64,000 nucleotides of DNA from Thiococcus pfennigii (GCF_016583835.1 NZ_NRRW01000002.1:977-64976); one strand, 5' to 3'. Positions 43,024-54,601 are shown, counted from the first letter of the stretch. Numbers and translations are program-made. The notes: a model not told the origin generated them from the sequence alone.

Positions 43024-45963
43024 ATGTCACGCGCATTGTCCACGATGCAGCAGGACCATCGGACGCCGGGCCGCCGCCGCGATACATACCGGATCCCGCG
43101 ACGGCGACTGGCGCTGCTCGGTGCCTGGCTGGCGCTGGCGCCCACGCTGGCCATGGCCTATCCGAGTGGGCCGCTGCTGGCGAGCGATCCGACCGTTCTG
43201 GCCACCCCGCTGGCCGGGGCACTCCTCGTCGCGATGGCCTGGGTCCTGCGCAGCGCCCATGCCCTCCGCCGGCGACGTCGCCCTCCCCAGACCCACGCCA
43301 CCGCGGACGTCTATCTCACGACCCTGCTGACGAGTCTCGACGAGCTGGCTGTCGTCGTGGATCGGCGGCGGGTCGTCCGGCTCTTCTCCCAGCCCGCTGC
43401 ATTCCGCTGGCTGCCGCGGGCCGACGAGGTGGTCGGGCAAGACATCGACGCCATCGGCCTGCCGCCGGCGATGGTCACCCCATTGATGGCCGAGGTGACC
43501 AAGGTCTTCGATGACCCTTCGCCCCATCTGCGGACCTGCCGGCTCGATCTCGCGCCGGAGCGGCGCCTGCTTCAGGCGCGAATCCTGCCGGTCAGTGACC
43601 ATCGCGAGGAGGCCGCATCGGTCCTGATCCTGGCCCGCGATATCACCCCGCAGATCCTGGTCGAGCAGGCCCAAGTCCAGCGGGTGGCCCTCGACCGCGA
43701 ACTCGCCGCCCTGTCGGTCGAGTTGCTACGGACCCCGAGCACGGCGCTGGACCGGGCGGTCTGCGCATCCTTAGAGCGTCTCGCCGTCCTTTGGGGCGCC
43801 GACTGCGGCTATCAGCTCGTGATCGAGGGCGAACGGCTCTCTCCGGGCCAAGTCTGGACGGTGGCCGGGGCCGCCGCGCCGTTCGGGGCTGGCCAACCCC
43901 TGTCGCCCGCGGACTGCCCTTTCTGGGCGCGGCGGCTCGCCGAGCCGCACGCGACCCACATCCCCAGCGTCGCGCGGTTGCCCGAAGACCGGGCGGACGA
44001 GCGCGACGCCCTCCTCGCACGCGGGGTCCAGTCGCTGATCGCCGCGCCGCTGCTCGACCAGGGCCGCCTGTCGGGCTTCGTCGGCTTCGAATCGATGCGC
44101 ACGGCCCGCGACTGGTCCGACGACGCCCAGCGAGGCCTCCAGGCCTTCGCCGAACTCCTGGTCGGCGTCCTCGGGCGCCGTCGTCTGGAGGCCGAGCGCC
44201 TCGCGACCGAGGCGCGCTGCCGCGAGGCGATCGACGACATCCAGGAGATCGTCTTCCAGACCGATGCCGACGGGCGCTGGACCTTTCTCAATCCGGCCTG
44301 GGAACGGGTGACCGGGTTCCCGGTAGCGGACGCCCTCGGCCGCCGTGCGCTCGATTTCGCCCACCCGGACGATCGCCGGCTCGGCCTGCTGCCTTTCAAG
44401 CCATTGATCCGCGGCGAGTCCGACCACAGCCGCTACCAAATGCGCTGTCTCACGCGTAGCGGCGAGCGCTGGCTCGAGGTCTATGCACGGCTACGCCGCG
44501 GATCGCACGGCGAGATCACCGCCGCCTATGGCACGCTGATGGACATCACGGAGCGCAAGGCGGCCGAGGAGGAGATCCGCCAACTCGCCTTCTACGACCC
44601 GCTGACCAGCCTGCCCAACCGTCGCCTGCTGATCGACCGCCTCCACCAAGCGATGGCCACCAGCGGACGCACCAGCCAGCATGGGGCACTGCTGTTCATC
44701 GATCTCGACAACTTCAAGGCGCTCAACGACACCCGCGGCCACCAGACCGGCGACCTCCTGCTCCAGCAGGTCGCCGGGCGGCTGCGCGGCTGCGTGCGCC
44801 ACAGCGACACGGTCGCGCGGCTCGGCGGGGACGAGTTCGTCGTCATGCTGACCCAGCTGAGCGGACTACCACAGCAGGCCGCCGCCCAGGTCGCGATCAT
44901 GGGCGAGAAGATCCGCGCCGCGCTCGGCGCCCCCTACGACCTCGGCACCGGCCCCTACGACAGCACGCCGAGCATCGGCGCGACCCTCTTCTTCGACCAC
45001 CAGTGGTCGGTCGACGAACTGCTCAAGCGGGCCGACGTGGCCATGTATCAGGCCAAGGCCGCCGGGCGCAACGCCTTGCGCTTCTTCGACCCGGCGCTGC
45101 AAAAGGAGCACAGCACGCGGCTTCGCCAGGCCCAGGATCTCGGCCAGGCGATCGGTCGCGGCGAGCTCCACCTGCTCTACCAGCCCCAACTCGATTGCCG
45201 GGGCCAGGTCGTCGGAGCCGAGGCGCTGTTGCGTTGGCGACAGCCCGGGCGGGGCACGGTCAGCGCCGCCGAGCTGATCCCGCAGGCCATCGAGGCCGGG
45301 GCGATCGCCGCGGTTGGACGCTGGGTCATGCAGGAGGCCTGCGCCCGTCTCGCCGCCTGGTCCGCCGACCCGGACCTAGCCCCCTTGACGCTGGCGGTCA
45401 ACGTGAGCCTTCAGCAGCTCCAGCAGACCGATTTCGTGCCCGAACTCCTCTCGATCCTCGAGGCAAGCGGTGCCGACCCGCGCCGCCTGCGCCTGGAGCT
45501 CCCCGAGCACCTGTTCACCGACGACATCGACACGATCGTGGCCAAGCTTCAGGCCCTGCGGTGGCACGGGATCGGCTTGGCGCTCGATGACTTCGGCATG
45601 GGTCAAGGGTCGCTGCTGCGGCTGCAACAGCTGCCGCTCGAGCAGGTGAAGATCGACGCGCGCTTCGTGCGCAGGCTCCTCGCCGACGCCAACGCCGCGG
45701 CGGTCGCGCGGGCCATCATCGCGATGGGGCGAGCACTGGGGCTGACCGTCGTCGCCGAGGGCGTCGAGCGGCCCGACCAGCGCGAACGGCTGCTCGAACT
45801 CGGTTGCCGCCGCTTCCAGGGACACCTGTTCAGTCGCCCCGTGCCGCACCGGGCCTTCAAGACGCGCCTGCGGTCGCTCAACCGCGCCCCGAGGGAGGGG
45901 GCGTCGCGCCAGCCGGAGCACGCCGGCGAGGCGGACCTCAGGACGGCCGGCGGCGTCCGGTGA
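43024..45963 (+). CDS. Membrane-anchored PAS/GAF/PAS-GGDEF-EAL protein (c-di-GMP turnover)
   Basis: A 979-residue signalling protein. Two hydrophobic segments (about 28-46 and 55-75) suggest membrane anchoring. A PAS-like domain (about 95-215), a GAF domain (about 245-390) and a PAS domain with PAC (about 395-515) follow. The GGDEF domain has an intact LGGDEF motif (601-605). The EAL domain starts AEALLRW (EAL at 733-735) and keeps AVNVS, ALDDFG, KID and VVAEGVE. Two positions differ from the usual pattern: LELPEH for LELTES and DFGMGQGS for DFGTGYSS. Both synthesis and hydrolysis of c-di-GMP are possible. Its 3' end overlaps purC by 26 bp, tail to tail. Confidence 0.9.
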   Translation: MSRALSTMQQDHRTPGRRRDTYRIPRRRLALLGAWLALAPTLAMAYPSGPLLASDPTVLATPLAGALLVAMAWVLRSAHALRRRRRPPQTHATADVYLTTLLTSLDELAVVVDRRRVVRLFSQPAAFRWLPRADEVVGQDIDAIGLPPAMVTPLMAEVTKVFDDPSPHLRTCRLDLAPERRLLQARILPVSDHREEAASVLILARDITPQILVEQAQVQRVALDRELAALSVELLRTPSTALDRAVCASLERLAVLWGADCGYQLVIEGERLSPGQVWTVAGAAAPFGAGQPLSPADCPFWARRLAEPHATHIPSVARLPEDRADERDALLARGVQSLIAAPLLDQGRLSGFVGFESMRTARDWSDDAQRGLQAFAELLVGVLGRRRLEAERLATEARCREAIDDIQEIVFQTDADGRWTFLNPAWERVTGFPVADALGRRALDFAHPDDRRLGLLPFKPLIRGESDHSRYQMRCLTRSGERWLEVYARLRRGSHGEITAAYGTLMDITERKAAEEEIRQLAFYDPLTSLPNRRLLIDRLHQAMATSGRTSQHGALLFIDLDNFKALNDTRGHQTGDLLLQQVAGRLRGCVRHSDTVARLGGDEFVVMLTQLSGLPQQAAAQVAIMGEKIRAALGAPYDLGTGPYDSTPSIGATLFFDHQWSVDELLKRADVAMYQAKAAGRNALRFFDPALQKEHSTRLRQAQDLGQAIGRGELHLLYQPQLDCRGQVVGAEALLRWRQPGRGTVSAAELIPQAIEAGAIAAVGRWVMQEACARLAAWSADPDLAPLTLAVNVSLQQLQQTDFVPELLSILEASGADPRRLRLELPEHLFTDDIDTIVAKLQALRWHGIGLALDDFGMGQGSLLRLQQLPLEQVKIDARFVRRLLADANAAAVARAIIAMGRALGLTVVAEGVERPDQRERLLELGCRRFQGHLFSRPVPHRAFKTRLRSLNRAPREGASRQPEHAGEADLRTAGGVR

Positions 45964-46834
45964 GCCGCTCCTCGGCCTCGCGGTACTTGGCGGCGGTGCG
46001 TTCGATGATGTCGGCGGGCAGTGGCGGGGCTGGCGGGGTCTTGTCCCAGTCGAGCGTCTCCAGGTAGTCGCGGACGAACTGCTTGTCGAAGCTCGGCGGA
46101 CTCATGCCGGGCTGGTACTGGTCCGCCGGCCAGAAGCGCGAGGAGTCCGGCGTCAAGACCTCGTCGATCAGGTGCAGCCGCCCGGCCTCGTCGACGCCGA
46201 ACTCGAACTTGGTGTCGGCGATCAGGATGCCTCGCTCCCGCGCGTAATCGGCACAGTCGCGATAGAGGCGCAGGCTCAGGTCGCGGACCTGCTCGGCGAG
46301 ATCGGCGCCGAGCAGCGCGACGGTGCGCTCGAAGTCGATGTTCTCGTCGTGGGCGCCCGGCGCCGCCTTCGTCGACGGGGTGTAGATCGCCCGCGGCAGC
46401 TTGTCGGCCAGGCGCAGCCCCTCGGGCAGGCGGATGCCGCAGACGGCCCCGCTGCGCCGATAGTCCTTCCAACCCGAGCCGATCAGATAACCGCGCACGA
46501 TCGCCTCGACCGGCAGGGGCCGCATCCGCCGCACGATGACCGCCCGATCGCCGAGGGCGGCGCGCTCGTCCGGGTCCGTGACCACGTCCTCGAGGCGCAG
46601 GTCGGCGAGATGATTGGGCACCAGGTCGCGGGTGCGTGCGAGCCAGAAGTTCGAGACGCGGGTCAGGACCTCGCCCTTGCCCGGGATCGGCTGCGGCAGC
46701 ACGACGTCGAAGGCCGAAAGGCGGTCGCTCGCGACGATCAGCAGGTGGGCGTCGTCGACCCGATAGATGTCGCGGACCTTGCCGCGCTGGACCAGCTCGA
46801 GATGGGCGAGACGCGATTCGAACAAGACCGACAT
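45938..46834 (-). CDS. purC: Phosphoribosylaminoimidazole-succinocarboxamide synthase
   Basis: A 298-residue SAICAR synthetase of the longer type (E. coli PurC is about 237 residues), step 8 of purine synthesis. Motifs include [57 protein letters not shown] (read here as IADTKFEFG) and [14 protein letters not shown]. The start at 46834 ([14 protein letters not shown]) is chosen over open sequence upstream that covers ridA. It converges on the GGDEF/EAL gene with a 26-bp overlap of coding ends. Confidence 0.95.
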   Translation of the reverse strand: MSVLFESRLAHLELVQRGKVRDIYRVDDAHLLIVASDRLSAFDVVLPQPIPGKGEVLTRVSNFWLARTRDLVPNHLADLRLEDVVTDPDERAALGDRAVIVRRMRPLPVEAIVRGYLIGSGWKDYRRSGAVCGIRLPEGLRLADKLPRAIYTPSTKAAPGAHDENIDFERTVALLGADLAEQVRDLSLRLYRDCADYARERGILIADTKFEFGVDEAGRLHLIDEVLTPDSSRFWPADQYQPGMSPPSFDKQFVRDYLETLDWDKTPPAPPLPADIIERTAAKYREAEERLTGRRRPS

Positions 46835-46927
46835 GCCAGTTGCTTCCGTAGTTGATGACGGGCGAGTATAGCGAAACTGGTGCTGACCCGGGTCCTCGAC
46901 CCTCACCCGTTGAAGGAGCACGCCGCG

Positions 46928-47314
46928 ATGACGCGACAGATCATCCGTACCGATCGGGCCCCGGCGGCCATCGGCCCCTATTCGCAGGCGGTGCGGGTCG
47001 GGCGCACCGTCTACCTCTCCGGGCAGATCCCGCTCGATCCCCAGACGATGGAACTCGTCGCCGGCGAAATCGAGGTCCAGACCCGGCGGGTCTTCGACAA
47101 CCTCCAGGCCGTCGCCGAGGCCGCCGGCGGGGGACTGGCCGACCTGGTCAAGCTCAACGTCTTCCTGACCGACCTCGGCCACTTCGCCCGCGTCAACCAG
47201 GTCATGGGCGAATATTTCCAGGAGCCCTACCCGGCCCGCGCGGCGATCGGCGTCGCCGCGCTGCCGCGGGGTGCCGCCATCGAGATGGACGGGATCCTCG
47301 AACTCGCCGACTGA
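46928..47314 (+). CDS. ridA: RidA family enamine/imine deaminase
   Basis: A 128-residue RidA protein, which removes reactive 2-aminoacrylate formed by PLP enzymes. It shows the signature [20 protein letters not shown] and, near the end, [19 protein letters not shown] with the catalytic Arg. The ATG at 46928 has GAAGGAG upstream. It is divergent from purC and convergent with the MetA-type gene. Confidence 0.95.
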   Translation: MTRQIIRTDRAPAAIGPYSQAVRVGRTVYLSGQIPLDPQTMELVAGEIEVQTRRVFDNLQAVAEAAGGGLADLVKLNVFLTDLGHFARVNQVMGEYFQEPYPARAAIGVAALPRGAAIEMDGILELAD

Positions 47315-47327
47315 CGCGGCGCCCTCG

Positions 47328-47347
47328 TCGCCCGCGCGCGGGCGACC
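47328..47347 (+). terminator. Hairpin between ridA and the convergent gene
   Basis: GTCGCCCGC and GCGGGCGAC form a perfect stem in the 46-bp gap between two convergent stop codons; it may serve both directions. No T-run. Confidence 0.45.
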
Positions 47348-47360
47348 TTCGCCGCCCCCG

Positions 47361-48326
47361 TCAGTGGAAGTGGTGCACGTAGCGCAGGTTCAAGCGCGTG
47401 CCCTCGGGGCGGTTCTCAGCGTGCGACTCCCAGTACAGGTTGGCGAAGATGTGGTCGTGCCGCGAGACGTGGAAGACCAGCCCCGGACCGAACCCGAGGA
47501 CCTGCTCCCTGCTGTCGGCGACGTCGCGGCCGTCGTACTCGGTGTCGGTGATCTGCTTGAGGTAATAGCCGTTGAGGCCGAGGCGCAGCCGCTGCGGGAC
47601 CACCTCGTAGGCGGTGGTGAGGTTCAGGTGCACGGCCTGGCCGGCCTGGACCTCGTCGACGCCCAGCGGGCGATAGGGGTCGTCGTTCTTGGCGTTCCAG
47701 AGGTAGTGCAGCCGCCACGACAGGGTCCACTTGGGCGTCAGAAAGGCGGTCGCCGCCCAGTAGGGATTGAACGAGAAGAAGTTGCTGCCCGGGTTCAAGG
47801 CATCGTCGGCATCGTACTTGCCGGTCGGGAAGAGCAGCTGGAACTCGACGCGCTGGACGAACCGCGGACCGTTCGGGCCCATGATCGGGTCCCATTGGAG
47901 ATAGGGACCGACCAGCAGGTCGCCGACCCCACCGCTGTTCTTCGACAGGGCCAGATTGTCGCTCGGGTCCAGATCGATATCGACGAGCGGCAGCATCAGG
48001 TTCATGCCCCACTTGCCGCCCCAGAGCAACGGCTGATCGGACTGGTAGACGAGCTGGGTCACCCCGACCGTGGTCTCGACCGTCGCCTTCTCCGGCCCGC
48101 CCGGCGTCGGCAACCGCAGGTCACCGCCACCGGCATCCTTGAGACGACCGTCGCGATAGAACTGGACATACTGCTGGACGTACCAGCCCGGGCCGGCCGG
48201 TGGCGCGCCGTCGAGGAAGCTCGTGAAGCCGAGATTGACCGACGGCGGCAGGTCGTAGGCGCTGGCCGGCGACCCCGTACCGAGCACCAAGGCCCCCCCT
48301 GCCGCGATGAGCAACTGCTTGCGCAT
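47361..48326 (-). CDS. Phenol-degradation MetA-type outer membrane protein
   Basis: A 321-residue exported protein with a signal peptide (ASA-YDLPPS, cleavage near 23). Alternating beta-strand pattern and stretches such as [25 protein letters not shown] and [15 protein letters not shown] are those of the Phenol_MetA_deg family (outer-membrane beta-barrel, often annotated as transporter). It ends RYVHHFH, with an aromatic near the C-terminus as is common for outer-membrane barrels. The natural substrate is unknown. The ATG at 48326 gives the signal peptide at the N-terminus. Confidence 0.8.
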   Translation of the reverse strand: MRKQLLIAAGGALVLGTGSPASAYDLPPSVNLGFTSFLDGAPPAGPGWYVQQYVQFYRDGRLKDAGGGDLRLPTPGGPEKATVETTVGVTQLVYQSDQPLLWGGKWGMNLMLPLVDIDLDPSDNLALSKNSGGVGDLLVGPYLQWDPIMGPNGPRFVQRVEFQLLFPTGKYDADDALNPGSNFFSFNPYWAATAFLTPKWTLSWRLHYLWNAKNDDPYRPLGVDEVQAGQAVHLNLTTAYEVVPQRLRLGLNGYYLKQITDTEYDGRDVADSREQVLGFGPGLVFHVSRHDHIFANLYWESHAENRPEGTRLNLRYVHHFH

Positions 48327-48453
48327 TGAAACCCCCTCTGCCTTATCGTTGGATGATCGCGTGTCACGCGAGCCGCATCCGCAGCGACGCGGCCGCGTGG
48401 CGCGCGATCTTCGCACATTCTCACGGGAGAGGGGACCGGCGCGCGGCCGGTGC

Positions 48454-50634
48454 TCAGACGCGACGCAGCGCCGAACGGTTCACGCGGCCGATGCGGGTCA
48501 CGGCGGCGATGGCCCGCAACCGCCGCAGGGTCCGCGCCAGGTGCTGGCGCCCGCGTACATTGATCAGGAGCTCGAGCGTCGTCGTACGCCCGTCGCGTTC
48601 GCGCGATTGGATGTTCTCGATGTTCGAGCCCATCTCGGCGATCGCCGCGGCGACGCTCGCCAGACTGCCCGGGCGATTGGCCATGTCGATGCTGACCTCG
48701 GTCGCGAAGTCCATCTCGACGCTGTCGTCCCACTCCAGCTCGATCCAGCGATCGCCCTGGCGCTCGAAGTCGCCGAGGTTGCGGCACTCGCGGCGGTGCA
48801 CGACGATCCCGCGCCCGGGGTTGAACAGCCCGGCGACCGCATCGCCCGGGATCGGCCGACAGCAGCGGGCATAGGTTAGCGGCATGCCCTCCGTGCCCTT
48901 GATCGCCAAGCGGTGCCGGGTGCCCAGGCGCAACTCCTGACCCTCGCTGGCCGCCACCAGGCGCCGGGCCACGAGCGGCGCCAACCGGTTGCCCAGCGCG
49001 ATCTCGCTGAACAGCTCGGTGGCATCGGCGAGCTTGGCCTCGGCCAGATAGGCCACCAGGACCGTCGGTGCGAGCCGGTCGAGATCGCGATCGAAACTGG
49101 CCAGTTCGGCCTCGAGCAGGCGCCGACCGAGCGCCTCGGCATCATGGCGCTGGAGGTTCTTCAGATAGCCCCGGATGTTGGCCCGCGCCTTGCCCGTCAC
49201 GACGAAGCGCAGCCAGGTCGGGTGGGGCTTGGCGCCGGGCGCCGTGATGACCTCGACGGTCTGCCCGCTGCGCAGGGCGGTGCTCAGCGCGGCGAGCCGC
49301 CGCTCGATGCGCGCCGCCACGCAGGTGTTGCCGACGTCGGAGTGGATCGCATAGGCGAAGTCCACGACGGTCGCCCCCTTGGGCAGCGCCAAGATCTCGC
49401 CCTTGGGCGTGAAGACGTAGACCTCGTCGGGGAAGAGATCGATCTTGACCTGATTGAGGAACTCCTCGGAATCGCCGGCCCCGCGCGGCATCTCCAGCAG
49501 ATTCCGCAACCAATCCGCGGTCAGCCCCCGGGGGCTCGCCTCGCCCGGCTCGCTCTTGTACATCCAGTGGGCGGCGATCCCGGATTCGGCGTTGCGCTGC
49601 ATGTCGAGGGTGCGGATCTGGATCTCGATCGGCACCCCCTGGGGGCCGGCGAGGACCGTGTGCAGCGACTGATAGCCATTGGACTTGGGGATCGCGATAT
49701 GGTCCTTGAAGCGCCCCGGCAGCGGTTTGTAGAGGTTGTGGACCAGGCCGAGGACGCGGTAGCAGGTGTCGACCCGATCGACGACGATGCGAAAGGCGTA
49801 GACGTCGACGACCTCGCAGAAGCGCCGCTTGCGCTCGCGCATCTTGCGGAACACGCCGTAGGCGTGCTTCTGGCGCCCGGCCGTCTCGGCGGCGACGCCC
49901 TCCTGCGCGAGCCGCTCGCGGATCGCCGCCTCGACCCGACCGATCACGGCGCGACAATCGCCGCGGGCGAGCTGCAGCGCGCGGGTGATGACCCGGTGGC
50001 GCCACGGCCAGTAGTTCGCGAAGGCCAGCTCCTCGAGCTCGATGCGCAGCCAGCTGATGCCGAGCCGATTGGCGATCGGGGCGTAGATCTCGAGGGTCTC
50101 GCGCGAGATCCGCCGCCGCGCCTCGGCGGACATCGCGCCGATCGTGCGCATGTTGTGCAGCCGATCGGCGAGCTTGATCAGGATGACCCGGATGTCGCGG
50201 GTCATCGCCAGCATCATCTTGCGGAAGCTCGCCGCCTGGGCATCGACGCGGGACTTGAAGTCCATCTGCGTGAGCTTGCTCACGCCATCGACGAGGTCGG
50301 CGATCTCCTGGTCGAAGCGCTCCGCCAGTTGTTCCTTGGCGGTTGGCGTGTCCTCGATGACGTCGTGGAGCACCGCGGCCATCAGGCACTTGTGGTCCAT
50401 CCGCATCCCGGCGAGGATCTGCGCCACGGCGACCGGATGGTGGATATAGGGCTCGCCGGACTTGCGTCGCTGGCCCTCGTGGGCGGTGGCACCGAATCGG
50501 TAGGCGGCGTAGACGTCGTCGATCTGCTCCGCGCTCAGATAGGCCTCGAGGGCCGTACAGAGCTCGCCGACCGGCAGGTCGGCGGTCTCGGCTCCGGCGG
50601 CAGCCGAATCGCTCGAAGGGAGGGCGGCGACCAT
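48454..50634 (-). CDS. spoT: Bifunctional (p)ppGpp synthetase/hydrolase SpoT
   Basis: A 726-residue RelA/SpoT homologue. The HD hydrolase domain is intact ([34 protein letters not shown]), and the synthetase domain has [18 protein letters not shown] and [24 protein letters not shown] ([20 protein letters not shown]), helical and ACT domains follow. The intact HD domain means it should both make and degrade (p)ppGpp. Last gene of yicC-gmk-rpoZ-spoT, 41 bp after rpoZ. Confidence 0.97.
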   Translation of the reverse strand: MVAALPSSDSAAAGAETADLPVGELCTALEAYLSAEQIDDVYAAYRFGATAHEGQRRKSGEPYIHHPVAVAQILAGMRMDHKCLMAAVLHDVIEDTPTAKEQLAERFDQEIADLVDGVSKLTQMDFKSRVDAQAASFRKMMLAMTRDIRVILIKLADRLHNMRTIGAMSAEARRRISRETLEIYAPIANRLGISWLRIELEELAFANYWPWRHRVITRALQLARGDCRAVIGRVEAAIRERLAQEGVAAETAGRQKHAYGVFRKMRERKRRFCEVVDVYAFRIVVDRVDTCYRVLGLVHNLYKPLPGRFKDHIAIPKSNGYQSLHTVLAGPQGVPIEIQIRTLDMQRNAESGIAAHWMYKSEPGEASPRGLTADWLRNLLEMPRGAGDSEEFLNQVKIDLFPDEVYVFTPKGEILALPKGATVVDFAYAIHSDVGNTCVAARIERRLAALSTALRSGQTVEVITAPGAKPHPTWLRFVVTGKARANIRGYLKNLQRHDAEALGRRLLEAELASFDRDLDRLAPTVLVAYLAEAKLADATELFSEIALGNRLAPLVARRLVAASEGQELRLGTRHRLAIKGTEGMPLTYARCCRPIPGDAVAGLFNPGRGIVVHRRECRNLGDFERQGDRWIELEWDDSVEMDFATEVSIDMANRPGSLASVAAAIAEMGSNIENIQSRERDGRTTTLELLINVRGRQHLARTLRRLRAIAAVTRIGRVNRSALRRV

Positions 50635-50675
50635 GGTGCGGCCCGCGCGCGGCTCGGGGATGCCGGGCGACGCGC

Positions 50676-50963
50676 TCAGCCCTGCTCGGCGGCCTGCAGG
50701 TCGGCGGCGAACTGCCGGGCCAGGGCCTCCTCCAACGCGCGGGTGGTGTCATCGACCTGCTGATCGGCCTTCGCCAGGGTCTCGGGGCCGATCAGGCCGG
50801 CGGCGATCTCGCGCAGGGCGACGACGGTGGGCTTGTCGTTCTGCGCCGGGATCAGCGGGTCGACGCGGTTGGCGAGTTGGCGGGCCCGCTTGGTCGCGAG
50901 CAGGACGAGATCGAAGCGGTTGTCGACGTGAGCGAGACAGTCCTCGACGGTGATGCGTGCCAT
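50676..50963 (-). CDS. rpoZ: RNA polymerase omega subunit
   Basis: A 95-residue omega subunit, which aids assembly of RNA polymerase and forms part of a (p)ppGpp site. It starts [20 protein letters not shown], followed by [15 protein letters not shown] and the conserved [15 protein letters not shown]. It lies between gmk (142 bp) and spoT (41 bp), the normal gammaproteobacterial order. Confidence 0.97.
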   Translation of the reverse strand: MARITVEDCLAHVDNRFDLVLLATKRARQLANRVDPLIPAQNDKPTVVALREIAAGLIGPETLAKADQQVDDTTRALEEALARQFAADLQAAEQG

Positions 50964-51105
50964 GGTTGGAACTCCGTGAACAGGGTCAAGGGCGCCGTCA
51001 TCCGCGAGGGCGGAGCGCGGCGCCCGAATGGGGATCTCGGTCTAGTTGGGTTTACGTTACCAGATTTCAGGGCGTTACACGACGGGCGCAAGGGAAGCCG
51101 CCCGG

Positions 51106-51786
51106 TCACCGGGGTGGCGGCGCCGGGGCCAACTCGGCGAGCAGCCCTGCGAGGCGCGCCTCCTGGACGACGCGGCGGTGGCGCTCGGCGACGGCGATCG
51201 CGGCCAGCGTCGCGAGGGCCTCGTCGAAGGCGTCGTTGACGACCAGGTAGTCGTATTCACCGTAGTGGGAGAGCTCGTCGCAGGCGCGGGCCATGCGCCC
51301 GGCGATCACTGCATCCCCATCCTGACCACGCCCGCGCAGCCGCTCCTCCAGGACCGCCAGCGACGGCGGCAGGATGAAGATGCCGACCGCCTCGGGCCAG
51401 CGGGCGCGCACCTGGCGGGCACCCTGCCAGTCGATCTCCAGCAGCAGGTCGTGACCGCGATCCAGGACCTCGTGCACGGCGGCCGCGGTCGTCCCATAGC
51501 GGTTACCGAACACCTCCGCGTGTTCGACGAAGGCCCCGGCGGCGATGCGGCACCGGAACTCCGCCTCGTCGAGAAAATGGTAGTGCACGCCGTCGACCTC
51601 GCCGGGGCGCGGCGAGCGGGTCGTGCAGGAGACGGCCAGGTGCAGGGCCGGATCGCGCGCGAGCAGGGCCTTCACCAGGCTGGTCTTGCCGGCCCCCGAG
51701 GGTGCCGAGACGATGAAGAGGACGCCGCGCGGCGCCTCGGGGGCGGACGCCGGCGGGGCGGCGGTCGGGGATCGGCGCTCGCTCAT
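51106..51786 (-). CDS. gmk: Guanylate kinase
   Basis: A 226-residue kinase that phosphorylates GMP to GDP. P-loop SAPSGAGKTSL near residue 27, then CTTRSPRPGEVDGVHYHFL (GMP binding), GNRYGTT and LLLEIDWQGARQVR. An N-terminal extension of about 20 Ala/Pro-rich residues is unusual but harmless. Five bp separate it from yicC upstream. Confidence 0.96.
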   Translation of the reverse strand: MSERRSPTAAPPASAPEAPRGVLFIVSAPSGAGKTSLVKALLARDPALHLAVSCTTRSPRPGEVDGVHYHFLDEAEFRCRIAAGAFVEHAEVFGNRYGTTAAAVHEVLDRGHDLLLEIDWQGARQVRARWPEAVGIFILPPSLAVLEERLRGRGQDGDAVIAGRMARACDELSHYGEYDYLVVNDAFDEALATLAAIAVAERHRRVVQEARLAGLLAELAPAPPPR

Positions 51787-51791
51787 TCGGG

Positions 51792-52658
51792 CTACTCCAG
51801 GTTCTGGACCTGCTCGCGCATCTGCTCGATCAGGACCTTCATCTCCACCGCGGCGCGGGTCGTCTCGACATCGGCCGACTTGGAGCCCAACGTGTTGGCC
51901 TCGCGGTTGAGTTCCTGCATCAGAAAATCCAGGCGCCGTCCGAGTGGCCCGCGACGGCCGAGCACGTCACGGACCTCGGCGACATGGGCGGCGAGGCGGT
52001 CCATCTCCTCGGCGACGTCGAGGCGCTGCGCGAGCAGCGCCATCTCCTGCTCCAGGCGGCTCGGATCGAGTTCGGCGCGCACCTCGGCGAGGCGGTCGAG
52101 GAGCCGCTGGCGGGCCTGGGCGAGGACCTCCGGCAGGCGGCGGCGCACCAGGGCGACCTGCTCGTCGAGGTGGTCGCAGCGCTCGCGGAGCAGCTCGCCC
52201 AGGCGCGCCCCTTCGCGCTCGCGGGCCGCAACCAGGCCGTCGAGGGTCGACTCCAGAAGCGCCAGTGCCTCGGTCATCACGGCGTCGAGATCCTGCTGCG
52301 ACTCTTCGAGGACGCCCGGCCAACGCAACAGATCGTAGGCGTGCGGCGTCGCCGGCGTCCCGACGGCTTGGGCCACTTCGTCGGCGGCAGCGACCAATTG
52401 CGCGAGCAGGTGGTGGTTGACGCGCAGGCTGCCGAGCGCCCCCGGACGGGCGACATAGCGCAGCTGACAGTCGACCTTGCCGCGCTGCAGGCGCACGCCG
52501 AGCCGTTCGCGCACGGCCGGCTCGAGGCGCCGCAGGTCCTCCGGGAGGCGGATGCTGGGCTCGAGGAAGCGGTGATTGACCGAGCGGACCTCCCAGACCA
52601 GCTCGCCCGCCTCGCCCGTGCCGACCTCCCGGGAGAAGGCCGTCATGCTCTTGATCAT
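51792..52658 (-). CDS. yicC: YicC family endoribonuclease
   Basis: A 288-residue YicC protein. It starts MIKSMTAFSREVG and has EVRSVNHRFLEPSIRLPEDL, the family hallmark, with a helical middle and the end FLMQELNREANTLGSKSADV. YicC has been linked to an endoribonuclease role in E. coli (from memory). The ATG at 52658 is the family start although the frame is open beyond. First gene of the yicC-gmk-rpoZ-spoT operon, divergent from the kinase gene. Confidence 0.94.
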   Translation of the reverse strand: MIKSMTAFSREVGTGEAGELVWEVRSVNHRFLEPSIRLPEDLRRLEPAVRERLGVRLQRGKVDCQLRYVARPGALGSLRVNHHLLAQLVAAADEVAQAVGTPATPHAYDLLRWPGVLEESQQDLDAVMTEALALLESTLDGLVAAREREGARLGELLRERCDHLDEQVALVRRRLPEVLAQARQRLLDRLAEVRAELDPSRLEQEMALLAQRLDVAEEMDRLAAHVAEVRDVLGRRGPLGRRLDFLMQELNREANTLGSKSADVETTRAAVEMKVLIEQMREQVQNLE

Positions 52659-52780
52659 ATCGTTTAGGATTCCTCGCAACACGCGGCGCGGGCCCGTCGA
52701 GCGACGACGGCCCCGTCGATAGGCCGCTATGATAGCAGGGTGAATGGCGATGGCCCGCCGATGTTGAGGACCAGCACAAG

Positions 52781-53725
52781 ATGGCAACCGCCCGCGAAGA
52801 CCTCGCCCCCGGAACGCTCCTCGCCGGCTATCGGATCGTCAAGCGGATCGGCACCGGCGGCTTCAGCCTGATCTACCTCGGCACCGACGAGGAGAACGGC
52901 GACGAGGTCGTCCTGAAGGAATACATGCCCAAGCGGGTCGCCGTGCGCGACGCTCGCGGGCGCATCGCCCCGGTGCGGCCCGAGGCCGCCGAGGCCCTCT
53001 GGCGCGGCCGCCGCCTCTTCTTCCAGGAGGTCAAGGCGATGGCCTCGCTGCATCACCCGAACATCCTGGCCGTGCGCGACTTCTTCCTCGCCAACGACAC
53101 GGGCTACCTGGTGACCCGCTACCAACGCGGCCGCAACCTCTGGGCCTATGTCCGCGAACGCCACGGCGGGCTCAGCCCGACCTTCCTCCTGGAGGTCTTC
53201 CTGCCGATCCTCGACGCCCTGGCCCTGATCCACGCCCACGGCCTGCTCCACCTCGACGTCAAACCGAGCAACATCCACCTGCGCCACGGCCACGAGCCGC
53301 TGCTGCTCGATCTGGGTGCCGTGCACCACTTCGATCGGGGCACGAATCCGGGCGGGCAGATCGTCTCGGCCGGCTTCTCGCCGACCGAGCAATACTATCG
53401 CGGCGGCCACCTCGGCCCCTGGAGCGACGTCTACGCAGTCGGGGCCAGCCTCCGCGCCTGCATCGAGGGCCGCCCGCCACCGGCGGCGGTCGAACGTCAA
53501 CCGCAGGATCGCCTCAAACCGATCAAACGCCTCTACCGTGACCGCTACCCGCTGTTCCTGCTCGAGGCCATCGACTGGTCGATGACGATGGACCCGGCCG
53601 AGCGCCCCCAGGACGCCGCCCAACTCCTCGCGGCCCTGCGGCGGTTCGTCGACCTGCCAGCCGCGGCGGACGCGGCCCGCCGCGACCCCACCGCCGGCGG
53701 GCGAATTGACGCCGCGTCCACCTGA
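52781..53725 (+). CDS. Hanks-type Ser/Thr protein kinase
   Basis: A 314-residue cytoplasmic kinase with no membrane segment. Gly-rich loop GTGGFS (24-29), ATP-binding Lys46 (VLKEY), catalytic loop HLDVKPSN (157-164; Leu where many kinases have Arg, with Asp159, Lys161 and Asn164 kept) and metal loop DLG (177-179). The catalytic residues are thus intact, and the enzyme is probably active, though an HLD kinase need not be controlled by activation-loop phosphorylation. Divergent from yicC and upstream of rph; in relatives a PP2C phosphatase sometimes sits here, but none is seen. Substrate unknown. Confidence 0.88.
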   Translation: MATAREDLAPGTLLAGYRIVKRIGTGGFSLIYLGTDEENGDEVVLKEYMPKRVAVRDARGRIAPVRPEAAEALWRGRRLFFQEVKAMASLHHPNILAVRDFFLANDTGYLVTRYQRGRNLWAYVRERHGGLSPTFLLEVFLPILDALALIHAHGLLHLDVKPSNIHLRHGHEPLLLDLGAVHHFDRGTNPGGQIVSAGFSPTEQYYRGGHLGPWSDVYAVGASLRACIEGRPPPAAVERQPQDRLKPIKRLYRDRYPLFLLEAIDWSMTMDPAERPQDAAQLLAALRRFVDLPAAADAARRDPTAGGRIDAAST

Positions 53726-53845
53726 CCGGAACATAGGAGACCGCGACAGACGCGCAACGCCCAGCGGGCCAGGCACGACCGGCCGCCCCGCTCGGCGGAA
53801 GGCCCAACCGAGCGACACCCGAACACCAGGAGACCCCACCCCGGC

Positions 53846-54601
53846 ATGCGCCCGTCACAACGCCGCCCCGACCAGCTCCGTCCACTGCGCTTCACGCGCG
53901 GCTTCACCTGCCATGCCGAGGGCTCGGTCCTCGTCGAGTTCGGCGCGACGCGCGTCCTCTGCACCGCGAGCGTCGCGCCCCAGGTGCCACCGTTCCTCAA
54001 GGGCCGCGGCCAGGGCTGGTTGACCGCCGAATACGGCCTGCTGCCGCGGGCCACCACCGAACGCACCCAGCGCGAGGCGGCGCGCGGCCGCCAGGGCGGA
54101 CGCACGCTGGAGATCCAGCGGCTCATCGGCCGGTCGCTGCGCGCCGCCCTCGACCTCGAGGGGCTCGGCGAGCGGACCATCACGCTCGACTGCGACGTCC
54201 TCCAGGCCGATGGCGGCACCCGCACGGCGGCCATCACCGGGGCCTGGGTCGCGACCCATGACGCGATCGCGACCCTGCTCGCGAGCGGCGCCCTCGCCCG
54301 CTCGCCGCTCGTGCAACAGATCGCCGCCGTCTCGGTCGGCGTCTACCGCGGCGCGCCGGTGCTCGACCTCGACTATGCCGAGGACGCAGCCGCCGAGACC
54401 GACATGAACGTCGTCATGGACGGGGGCGGACGCTTCATCGAGGTCCAGGGCACCGCCGAGCGCGGCAGCTTCTCGCGGGCCGAGTTCGACGCGCTGCTCG
54501 ATCTGGCGGCCGCCGGGATCGAGGAGATCCTGGCCGCCCAGCGCACGGCCCTCGCCGCGCCGCTACCGGGGCGCGACGCCGACGCGGGGGCGCGCGCATG
54601 A
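53846..54601 (+). CDS. rph: Ribonuclease PH
   Basis: A 251-residue phosphorolytic 3'-5' exoribonuclease acting on tRNA and other 3' ends. It starts [69 protein letters not shown] and [20 protein letters not shown] are family signatures. The stop overlaps the rdgB start (ATGA). Confidence 0.97.
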   Translation: MRPSQRRPDQLRPLRFTRGFTCHAEGSVLVEFGATRVLCTASVAPQVPPFLKGRGQGWLTAEYGLLPRATTERTQREAARGRQGGRTLEIQRLIGRSLRAALDLEGLGERTITLDCDVLQADGGTRTAAITGAWVATHDAIATLLASGALARSPLVQQIAAVSVGVYRGAPVLDLDYAEDAAAETDMNVVMDGGGRFIEVQGTAERGSFSRAEFDALLDLAAAGIEEILAAQRTALAAPLPGRDADAGARA

